In this document: piece after piece, positions 3,955 to 9,707 of the stretch
Position numbering within the stretch: position 1 is the stretch's first letter
How the letters are laid out: every line of letters begins with the position of its first letter
NCBI GenBank assembly: GCA_014238825.1
Contig: JABAAI010000031.1
Location: 1 to 9,707 of the forward strand
DNA length: 9,707 bases
From: Leptospirales bacterium
GTDB lineage: Bacteria; Spirochaetota; Leptospiria; Leptospirales; Leptonemataceae
Reading direction: 5' to 3'
Program-made: the position numbers and the translations under genes
The notes under the pieces: generated by a model
Databases searched by the model: none
Told to the model about the DNA's origin: nothing
Seen by the model: the letters and a program-made list of their open reading frames with translations, nothing else

Positions 3955-6015
3955 ATGGAAAATAAATATCAAGCCCGTAAGCCTTTCTCAAACATACTTC
4001 CGATTCTACTGATTGCTCTCTTGGGTGCCTTTGGGATGCAGTACTTTTTTGGAGATAAGCCATCTGATAAAGATAAAACTAAGTCTGCAGAGAGTAGTGG
4101 CAATGAGAAGACAGTATCTGACGCGAGCAAAGAGCAAAGCACCAGTCCTGTTAAGAAAACAACGCTTAGTAGTTCTCATGATTTCAGGTTTCGTGCTTTG
4201 CCTAAGTCAAGTGTATTTAATCCAAGATATCAACAAATTATAGATACCGATAGATATCATTTTGTTCTTTCATCTCGCGGGGCCCGCATTCAAAAGCTTT
4301 ATCTAAAAAGTTATGCTGATTTTTTCATTCCAGAAAAAGTTTTTACTAAAAGCCAAGATGCTATTGAGAAAAAATATAAAGTCTTGGAAGTGAGTCGTGG
4401 TGAGGGCTTTGATTTTCAATTTCATATTTATTACTCAGGAGATCACAAGGAACAGTTAGGCAAACCACTTCTTAATAAGGCTGCCTTCCGAGCAGGTAGA
4501 TCAAAACACAATGATGATCTCGGTGTCAGGGAGTTGTCCTATGATCTTAATCTTAGTTTTCGTGGTAAAAGGCTGAAACTTGACAAGATCTATCGTTTCT
4601 ATGAAAAGGAGAACTACTTTCGCCAAATAACAATTTTACGAAATTTAGAAAATCGTCCTATAAACTTGAGTTTCAAGTCTAATGGGAAAACATATCAGGG
4701 TTCTCTTTTTTATAAGACTTTCGGTGATTTAGGACCTTCTCTTCCTGATGGACAACAACCTTCAACATTAGATAATTTTGGTAGATTCTTCTATTATAAT
4801 GATGATCTCAAAAAAAGAGCCAATCAATACCAAGGCAGTGGTGGTGGCTGTGGCTTTCCTTTTGCTTGTACTTCTCTTGATATGGATGGTAGTTATTCTT
4901 CTTATATTGATCATCCAAATACGCTTTCGTTTATGGGCAGCCATAGCCGTTATTTTTTAGCATATAATGAGTTTATGACTCCTCAAAATAACAAATTACA
5001 AAAGCCAGATGGTTTTATCTATAAAAATGAAAGTACTTTTTCTAATGGGGAAGCGATGACAGCTGTTTTTCTGGATTTTCAGCTTGGTCCCCGCCAAAGT
5101 GGTCGCTTAGATATTGGTAGTCCAAACACGCTTCTCAACCCTGAGACAGGCGAGCTATTAACTGCTGATAATGGAAATCGTTGGCGAATCCAAAAGCTAC
5201 AAAATGAACGTAGGGATGCACTGATTATCGATAACAAAGTGTTTTTGGGGGTGCGTTCCAATGATAGGCATGCTTTTAATAATTCAGCATTGATGGATGC
5301 AGCCTTTGCTAGAAGCGAAGCTAATCCAGAAGCAGAAGATAGTCTTTACTATTCAAGCTACACGGCATTTTTCTCTGGTATTAGTGATATTATAATTGGC
5401 GTTATGCGCTGGTTATATCTTTATATTGGTAATTATGGTTGGTGTATTATTCTTATTGCCTTGATTTTCAAGCTAATAACATTCCCACTCAACCAAATGC
5501 AATTCAAAGGTATGCGTAAGATGTCGCTACTAAAGCCCGATATGGATGCCATTAATGAAAAATATGCGAAAAACCCTAAAGAAAAACAGAAACATATTAT
5601 GCAATTATTCAAAAAGCATAATTATAACCCTGCTACGGGCTGTTTACCTGTCTTAATTCAAATGCCGGTTTTTGTCGCCCTCTATAGTGCCTTTTCTTCT
5701 TCGATAGAATTATGGCATAGCCCTTTTATTTTGTGGATGACAGATTTATCCCGTCCAGATACTGTTTGGGTGATTCCGCACTTAAATATAAATTTAAATC
5801 TTTTGCCTTTGCTTATGGTAGGTTCTCAAATACTCTACCAGCGCTATACTACTGTGACAACAGATTCTCAGCAAAAGATGATGATGTACTTTATGCCTTT
5901 GCTAATGCTTTTCTTTTTCTGGCAAATTCCAAGTGGTGTTACCCTCTATTGGACTATTCAGAATTTCATTTCAATTGCATGGCAGTTAGTGCCAAAATTA
6001 TTTAAAAATGAATAA
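3955..6015 (+). CDS. yidC: Membrane protein insertase YidC (Oxa1 family, diderm type)
   Basis: YidC inserts and folds inner-membrane proteins, alone or with SecYEG. The 686-residue protein has the diderm layout: N-terminal membrane helix (about 14-32), a Ser/Lys/Glu-rich linker (33-75), a large periplasmic beta-domain (about 80-460), then the five-helix Oxa1 core (about 466-683). The core shows FPLNQMQFKGMRKMSLLKPD (510-529), a charged cytoplasmic hairpin (530-556), NPATGCLPVLIQMPVFVALY (558-577), QQKMMMYFMPLL (639-650) and IPSGVTLYW (658-666). The conserved groove Arg in the second helix (E. coli Arg366) is Lys506. The periplasmic domain has a glycine-rich segment with Cys299 and Cys305 (GSGGGCGFPFACT, 295-307), possibly disulfide-bonded. 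It is longer than the 548-residue E. coli protein. AGGA at 3940-3943 overlaps the yidD stop and is a weak binding site. Confidence 0.96.
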   Translation: MENKYQARKPFSNILPILLIALLGAFGMQYFFGDKPSDKDKTKSAESSGNEKTVSDASKEQSTSPVKKTTLSSSHDFRFRALPKSSVFNPRYQQIIDTDRYHFVLSSRGARIQKLYLKSYADFFIPEKVFTKSQDAIEKKYKVLEVSRGEGFDFQFHIYYSGDHKEQLGKPLLNKAAFRAGRSKHNDDLGVRELSYDLNLSFRGKRLKLDKIYRFYEKENYFRQITILRNLENRPINLSFKSNGKTYQGSLFYKTFGDLGPSLPDGQQPSTLDNFGRFFYYNDDLKKRANQYQGSGGGCGFPFACTSLDMDGSYSSYIDHPNTLSFMGSHSRYFLAYNEFMTPQNNKLQKPDGFIYKNESTFSNGEAMTAVFLDFQLGPRQSGRLDIGSPNTLLNPETGELLTADNGNRWRIQKLQNERRDALIIDNKVFLGVRSNDRHAFNNSALMDAAFARSEANPEAEDSLYYSSYTAFFSGISDIIIGVMRWLYLYIGNYGWCIILIALIFKLITFPLNQMQFKGMRKMSLLKPDMDAINEKYAKNPKEKQKHIMQLFKKHNYNPATGCLPVLIQMPVFVALYSAFSSSIELWHSPFILWMTDLSRPDTVWVIPHLNINLNLLPLLMVGSQILYQRYTTVTTDSQQKMMMYFMPLLMLFFFWQIPSGVTLYWTIQNFISIAWQLVPKLFKNE

Positions 6016-6079
6016 GAGATTTAATATAACTGGGGCAAAAAGATTAAGTAAAAATTAAATAGATTTTAAGGAGATAAAA

Positions 6080-7012
6080 ATGATTGATTATATACTTGAG
6101 TGTGAAGCTGCCTCTAAGAAAGAAGCAGAGGAGATGTCTTTAAATTTACTGCAAGTAGATGCAAGTGAGATTAATTGTGAAACTGTAACTGGAGGAAGTG
6201 GTTTGAAGCGACTCTTTAAGAGTCAATCAGTAGTCTTAAGGGTTAAACCTCGTAATGAAAACTTGTCTCAGGAGGTTATCGCTCGTGGTATTCTTCATAC
6301 CATCTTGTATAAATTAAAGATAGAAGCTTCTTTAGTAGATATACAGGAGAAAGAAGGTAATATGTATTTTTATTTGGAGTCACCACAATCAGCAAAAATA
6401 ATAGGTAGGCATGGTCGTGGTCTTGATTCTTTACAGTTTATTTTGAATCTTCTTGTTAGTAAGTGGACACGACATGGTAAAAATCGTATTATTCTTGAAG
6501 TCTCTGATTATCGTAAGAAGCGTAAGATTAGCATAGAAGCTATTTGTGAAAAAATGGCAGATAAAGTATGTAACGAAGGGAGAGGCGTAACGTTGAGTTA
6601 TATGAGTCCTTATGAGAGACGTATCGTTCATCTTGCTCTTGAGAAAGATAAAGATGTCTATACGGAATCGATTGGTAGTGGTGTTTATAAAAGAGTAAAA
6701 ATTTTGCCTTATGAAGATGAAGATGATGATTATGAAGAAGATTCAGCCGGTAATCAAAAGGATTATGATGAAGAATATTATGATGATAATAATGGTACTA
6801 CAGATGATGGCAATGACCGATCTGAAGATAATCTCGAAGATGAAGATGATTCTGATAAGCCATCTATCGCTAAAGCTGACGAAGAGTCTTCAGATACTGA
6901 AGTCTCTTCAGATAGTATTGTTTCATTAGACGCTACAGATGAGAGTGATGTATTAGATGATGTTGTTACAGATGGTGAAGAAAGGGACTTAGAAGACGAT
7001 AAGAAGGACTGA
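6080..7012 (+). CDS. jag: RNA-binding protein Jag/KhpB (Jag-N, KH, R3H) with acidic tail
   Basis: Jag (KhpB, SpoIIIJ-associated protein) binds RNA and in Gram-positives influences cell elongation and division; it usually follows yidC, as here (64-bp gap). Domains in order: Jag-N (about 1-52; EAASKKEAEEMSLNLL, then KRLFKSQSVVLRV), KH (about 75-145, with the GxxG loop IIGRHGRGLDSL at 107-118), and R3H (about 147-208, with SPYERRIVHLALEKDKDV at 176-193 and a final YKRVKI strand). Residues 211-310 are an added low-complexity tail with 46 Asp/Glu and 7 Lys/Arg in 100 positions, probably disordered. Its GAT/GAA-rich codons make the DNA at about 6710-7000 repetitive. AAGGAG (6068-6073) lies 6 bases before the ATG, the best ribosome binding site in the window. 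Confidence 0.94.
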   Translation: MIDYILECEAASKKEAEEMSLNLLQVDASEINCETVTGGSGLKRLFKSQSVVLRVKPRNENLSQEVIARGILHTILYKLKIEASLVDIQEKEGNMYFYLESPQSAKIIGRHGRGLDSLQFILNLLVSKWTRHGKNRIILEVSDYRKKRKISIEAICEKMADKVCNEGRGVTLSYMSPYERRIVHLALEKDKDVYTESIGSGVYKRVKILPYEDEDDDYEEDSAGNQKDYDEEYYDDNNGTTDDGNDRSEDNLEDEDDSDKPSIAKADEESSDTEVSSDSIVSLDATDESDVLDDVVTDGEERDLEDDKKD

Positions 7013-7084
7013 AAGTGTTATCTTGCTAAGTTTTAAATCTTATATTGATAAAATGTTTCATGAATAGAGCAGTGTTTTTGGCTT

Positions 7085-8518
7085 GTGCTTGATTATTCTA
7101 GCGAAACTATTGTTGCAATAGCAACTAGTTCCGCTCACAACGAGGGTGCTACTTCAGCTATCGGGATCATTCGCATTTCTGGTGAGCAAGTGCTTTCTAT
7201 CTTAGAAAGAAATTGTAAACTAAAAACAACTTCAAAAAAAACTTTTCAGAGTAATCCGCGCCAGATGCTCTTATGTGATTTTATTGAAAGAAACACTACT
7301 GTCTCAGGTATTACTTGCCATAGATTAGATACAGGTCTAGCTGTTTACTATAGAAAGCCTTATTCATATACTGGAGAAGAACTCGTAGAGTTATTTTTGC
7401 ATGGCAATCCACTTATTCTTCGTAAAATGCTTGCTAGCATTTTGGATAATGATGGAACTCGCCTTGCTCGTGCGGGTGAATTTACAAAGCGTGCCTATTT
7501 GAATGGGAAGCTAGACCTAAGTCAGGCTGAGGCTGTTAATAGCATAATTCGTGCTAAAAGCGACTGGGAACTGATGGCTAGTCAAAGAAATTTTGAGGGA
7601 GAACTCAAGAGGCTCAGTGCTAAATTACGCTCAGATATTCTCTATCTTAAGGCGGAAATAGAAGCAGGAATAGATTTCGACTTAGATGACGATGCAGAAC
7701 TCTCTTATGTTTATAAAATCAGGGATGAAAAGATATCAGAGCTTCAAAATACTATAGCAAAGGTCCTAGATAAAGCGAAGCAATCAGAGTATTTACGCTC
7801 TGATTTTCAAGTCGCTATTGTCGGTTTAGCAAATGCAGGCAAGTCTTCTCTCTTTAACTGTCTTTTGGGTTTGGATCGTAGTATTGTTTCTTCTGAGGCT
7901 GGGACGACACGTGATTATCTGAGTGAGAAAATACAGCTTTTCGGTAGGACTATCCGTTTGCTTGATACGGCTGGCTTGCGCTTTCTCGATAATACTAGTC
8001 ACTTGAGTAATTCCATTAATTCTATCGAAAAAGAAGGTATAAGACTAGCCAAGAAAGTAGCTCAAAAAAGTCAGCTGATCTTACATGTCTATGATGGGGC
8101 AAGGGATGCTTATCAAATGGACCTAGCCCTAGAAACAAACATTCCTCACTTGGAAATAGTTAATAAGTCTGATTTGCCGAGTGCAAAATTACACCTGAAA
8201 CATTTAAAAAAGCCAATCTCTGTGTCTTGTAAAACTAAGCAAGGGCTGAAAATTATAGAAAAAGAGATAGCCGCAATATCTAGTGCGAATAGTGATTTTG
8301 AAAATGCTATTCTCTTAGAGGAGAGGCATCGCAATCATCTTAGACGGGCGCAAGAAAAATTAAAGCAAATATTCACACTAAATAAGGCAAGGGCACCAGA
8401 TGAGATAATCGCCTTAGATTTGGATGAATGTCTTCAGGAAATAGGTGCTCTTAGTGTACCTATAGACAACGAAGAAGTTCTAGGACGGATTTTTTCGATG
8501 TTTTGTATAGGTAAATAA
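7085..8518 (+). CDS. mnmE: tRNA modification GTPase MnmE (TrmE)
   Basis: MnmE with MnmG builds the 5-(carboxy)aminomethyl group on wobble uridine 34 of certain tRNAs, using GTP and a formyl-folate derivative. The 477-residue protein is of normal length (E. coli 454) and has all parts: the N-terminal folate-binding domain (TIVAIATSS at 8-16, GIIRISG at 27-33, GEFTKRAYLNGKLDLSQAEA at 131-150), the helical domain (EIEAGIDF, 191-198), the inserted G domain with G1 GLANAGKSS (247-255), G2 TTRD (274-277), G3 DTAG (294-297) and G4 NKSD (360-363), and the C-terminal FCIGK (473-477) with the catalytic Cys474. The start is a GTG at 7085, the only candidate after the in-frame TGA at 7061-7063 that leaves the folate domain whole; no Shine-Dalgarno precedes it. 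It is 72 bp downstream of jag and probably cotranscribed. Confidence 0.97.
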   Translation: MLDYSSETIVAIATSSAHNEGATSAIGIIRISGEQVLSILERNCKLKTTSKKTFQSNPRQMLLCDFIERNTTVSGITCHRLDTGLAVYYRKPYSYTGEELVELFLHGNPLILRKMLASILDNDGTRLARAGEFTKRAYLNGKLDLSQAEAVNSIIRAKSDWELMASQRNFEGELKRLSAKLRSDILYLKAEIEAGIDFDLDDDAELSYVYKIRDEKISELQNTIAKVLDKAKQSEYLRSDFQVAIVGLANAGKSSLFNCLLGLDRSIVSSEAGTTRDYLSEKIQLFGRTIRLLDTAGLRFLDNTSHLSNSINSIEKEGIRLAKKVAQKSQLILHVYDGARDAYQMDLALETNIPHLEIVNKSDLPSAKLHLKHLKKPISVSCKTKQGLKIIEKEIAAISSANSDFENAILLEERHRNHLRRAQEKLKQIFTLNKARAPDEIIALDLDECLQEIGALSVPIDNEEVLGRIFSMFCIGK

Positions 8519-8567
8519 ATGCAAAGAAGGTAGCATCTCACAATTTATAAGAAGATATAATTTTTTA

Positions 8568-8598
8568 TTGACTCAAATATACCTTATTTATTTATATT
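8568..8598 (+). promoter_or_regulatory. Candidate promoter for the first SH3-like lipoprotein
   Basis: TTGACT (8568-8573; 5 of 6) and TATATT (8593-8598; 5 of 6) are separated by 19 bases, a slightly long spacer; TTTATA at 8591-8596 gives 17. Transcription would begin near 8604, well before the ribosome binding site at 8629-8634. A promoter here separates the lipoprotein from the mnmE block. Confidence 0.4.
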
Positions 8599-8642
8599 AA
8601 CTATTGTACCATGATTTTAGTGGTCTTTAAGGGGTAAATTTT

Positions 8643-9356
8643 ATGATGTTTAAAAATGTTTCAAAAGCTAGGCTTTCTAATAAGAATTCTAAAATTTTAT
8701 TTTTAATTGTTATTTTGGGATGCCTTTCCTTATCTTTTATATTTTCTGCTTGTAAGAAAGAAAAAGCTAGTTTTGCTTCTCTAAGTTTTAGCTTGAGAGC
8801 TAATCCTAATGATAATAATAGAGTTGGCTTTGTGAGAAAGGGAGAAAAATTATATATAGTACCAGAAAAGATTAAATTAGCTGGTTGGCTTAAGTTAAAG
8901 CTTTCTGATGATTCTCTAGGTTATGCTAAAGCGGAATACTTAGCAGAAAAAGTCTTCGTTTCTAATAGTTCCTCTTTGGAATTAAAGATTCGTCCTGGTG
9001 TTACTTCTGCACGTAGTAGCAGTGCTGATAAATTTAAACCGGCTTCTGTAGCTTTTGTTATAAAAGAATTAAAAACAAAGCAAGATGGAGTTTGGTACTA
9101 TGTCAAGGGTGGTTATAAAAAGGGGACTTATTTTAGAGGTTGGATTTCTGCTAATGCTGATGTGAATGATGACATGCATGTAGTGAGAAATGCTATCGAT
9201 TTAGAAAATGCTATTATCAAGGGTGATAGAAAAGAATTAGAAAAATTAGCAGAAACAGCTAATCCTGTAGCAGCTGTTGCTGCCACCGAATTGGAAAAGC
9301 TAGGTGGAGAAGAAGAAGTTAAAGAAATAGCAGATGAACCGTCAGGTGAAGAATAA
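8643..9356 (+). CDS. SH3-like domain lipoprotein (tandem paralogue 1)
   Basis: An exported lipoprotein of 237 residues. A basic N-terminus and hydrophobic helix (about 18-34) lead to the lipobox IFSA-C with lipidated Cys37; this loose lipobox suits spirochaetes. Two SH3-like segments follow: about 46-104 (FSLRANPNDNNRVGFVRKGE at 49-68, GWLKLKL, GYAKAEYL) and about 112-172 (LELKIRPG, then WYYVKGGYKKGTYFRGWIS at 151-169), both with the ligand-like Gly-Trp and closing G-x/W-I pattern of bacterial SH3 domains. The C-terminal 55 residues are helical and acidic (LENAIIKGDRKELEKLAE). Bacterial SH3 domains often bind peptidoglycan, but ligand and role are unknown here. The first of two consecutive ATGs is chosen because AAGGGG (8629-8634) lies 8 bases upstream. 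A terminator follows at 9393. The lipoprotein call is strong; the SH3 call is moderate. Confidence 0.8.
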   Translation: MMFKNVSKARLSNKNSKILFLIVILGCLSLSFIFSACKKEKASFASLSFSLRANPNDNNRVGFVRKGEKLYIVPEKIKLAGWLKLKLSDDSLGYAKAEYLAEKVFVSNSSSLELKIRPGVTSARSSSADKFKPASVAFVIKELKTKQDGVWYYVKGGYKKGTYFRGWISANADVNDDMHVVRNAIDLENAIIKGDRKELEKLAETANPVAAVAATELEKLGGEEEVKEIADEPSGEE

Positions 9357-9392
9357 AATAATACTACTCCAGATGGAAGAGAATATTAATTG

Positions 9393-9428
9393 AAAATAAG
9401 CACAAGTTGAGAAGCTTGTGCTTATTTT
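9393..9428 (+). terminator. Strong hairpin terminator after the first lipoprotein gene
   Basis: AAAATAAGCACAAG (9393-9406) and CTTGTGCTTATTTT (9415-9428) are perfectly complementary. The two further pairs T-G and T-A close a GAGA loop (9409-9412), a GNRA-type tetraloop, giving a 16-pair stem. The right arm ends in ATTTTAT and the left arm starts with AAAA, so it may stop transcription from both sides. It lies 37 bases past the lipoprotein stop and separates the two paralogues. Confidence 0.85.
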
Positions 9429-9459
9429 ATCTAAGCTCTTCCTAATTTGTTTTCAAAAT

Positions 9460-9486
9460 TTTTCAAAAAAAAATCAAAAATATTAT
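9460..9486 (+). promoter_or_regulatory. Candidate promoter with A9 tract for the second lipoprotein
   Basis: TTTTCA (9460-9465) and TATTAT (9481-9486; 5 of 6) are separated by 15 bases, short of the ideal 17. The spacer is almost all A and includes a run of nine A (9465-9473). Insertion or loss of A in that run would change the spacing. A 7-bp inverted repeat, AAGCTCT (9433-9439) with AGAGCTT (9487-9493), encloses the whole element. The -10 match is fair; the rest is tentative. Confidence 0.3.
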
Positions 9487-9506
9487 AGAGCTTTTTCTAA
9501 TTATAT

Positions 9507-9707
9507 ATGAAATTGTTAAAATTTAATTATAATTTTGTAATTATAGTTGCTGTCAGTATTTCATTAGCTAGTCTTTTTTCTGCATGTCGGGAAGGGGATA
9601 AGTATTTTATTTCACAGTCGTTTTCTTTACATGATGCTCCCGCTAGTGGGCATAAAATTTTTTTAGTTAAAAAAGGCGAGATGGTTTATAAACTAAAAGA
9701 GAAGCTT
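9507..9707 (+). CDS. SH3-like lipoprotein, N-terminal 67 residues (tandem paralogue 2, cut by window edge)
   Basis: The ATG at 9507 opens a frame that runs to the window edge. It has a basic start (MKLLKFNYNF), a hydrophobic helix (11-24) and a lipobox LFSA-C with Cys27, so it should be an exported lipoprotein. The next residues align with the preceding gene: FSLHDAPASGHKIFLVKKGE (39-58) against FSLRANPNDNNRVGFVRKGE (49-68 there), with the same F-S-L start and the same V-x-K-G-E turn. The two genes are therefore diverged tandem paralogues. There is no good ribosome binding site; the nearest GAG is 16 bases upstream. The C-terminal part is unseen. Confidence 0.75.
   Translation, partial: MKLLKFNYNFVIIVAVSISLASLFSACREGDKYFISQSFSLHDAPASGHKIFLVKKGEMVYKLKEKL

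Noticed and set aside
6711..6929. Met/Lys/Ile-rich frame overlapping the jag tail
   Set aside because: It is an out-of-frame reading of the GATGAA/GATGAT repeats; its composition is non-biological and the jag frame is clearly coding.
8541..8570. Terminator after mnmE from the AT-rich imperfect palindrome with a T-run
   Set aside because: Pairing is short and offset and has no G-C pairs in the core; a functional terminator cannot be supported.
1..9707. CRISPR array, insertion sequence, tRNA, or defence/phage genes
   Set aside because: No regularly spaced repeats, transposase motifs, tRNA cloverleaf or integrase were found; gaps are too short and the genes are all core or lipoprotein families.

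Overview
The window is an AT-rich stretch of a diderm bacterial chromosome, almost fully coding and devoted mainly to the cell envelope. The combination points to a spirochaete, possibly of the Leptospira group: a bactofilin, TatA/TatC, a PpiD-like anchored protein, rpmH-rnpA-yidD-yidC-jag-mnmE, and SH3-like lipoproteins with relaxed lipoboxes (FSA-C). YidC has a large periplasmic domain and one protein is PpiD-like, so the cell has an inner membrane and a periplasm. The taxonomic call is an inference from gene content and protein style, not from an alignment.

Layout, left to right: (1) The first 40 residues of a bactofilin on the minus strand, cut by the window edge. (2) tatA and tatC on the plus strand, separated by a 143-bp gap that holds a 10-bp inverted repeat and a good promoter candidate. 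(3) A PpiD/SurA-N-like single-pass membrane protein on the minus strand, ending 6 bp from the tatC stop. (4) A divergent regulatory region of 142 bp with back-to-back promoter candidates and a 33-nt hairpin in the presumed rpmH leader. (5) The conserved plus-strand block rpmH (bL34), rnpA (RNase P protein), yidD, yidC, jag/khpB and mnmE. The usual upstream dnaA is absent and its place is taken by the Tat/PpiD-like genes. (6) Two tandem SH3-like lipoprotein paralogues, separated by a strong hairpin terminator; the second is cut by the right edge.

The genes fit together as follows. Tat exports folded proteins. YidC and YidD insert and fold inner-membrane proteins, and the PpiD-like protein would receive newly exported chains on the periplasmic side. 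RnpA, L34, KhpB and MnmE serve RNA processing and translation. The lipoproteins and bactofilin probably contribute to envelope structure.

I found no mobile element, CRISPR array, tRNA, rRNA or defence system, and no gap between genes exceeds about 165 bp. The window looks like ordinary core genome. The points worth a second look are departures inside conserved proteins: TatC lacks the second signal-peptide-binding glutamate, YidC has Lys for the conserved groove Arg, RnpA has an insertion before its RNR motif, and Jag has a long acidic tail. The rpmH leader hairpin is the best non-coding candidate.
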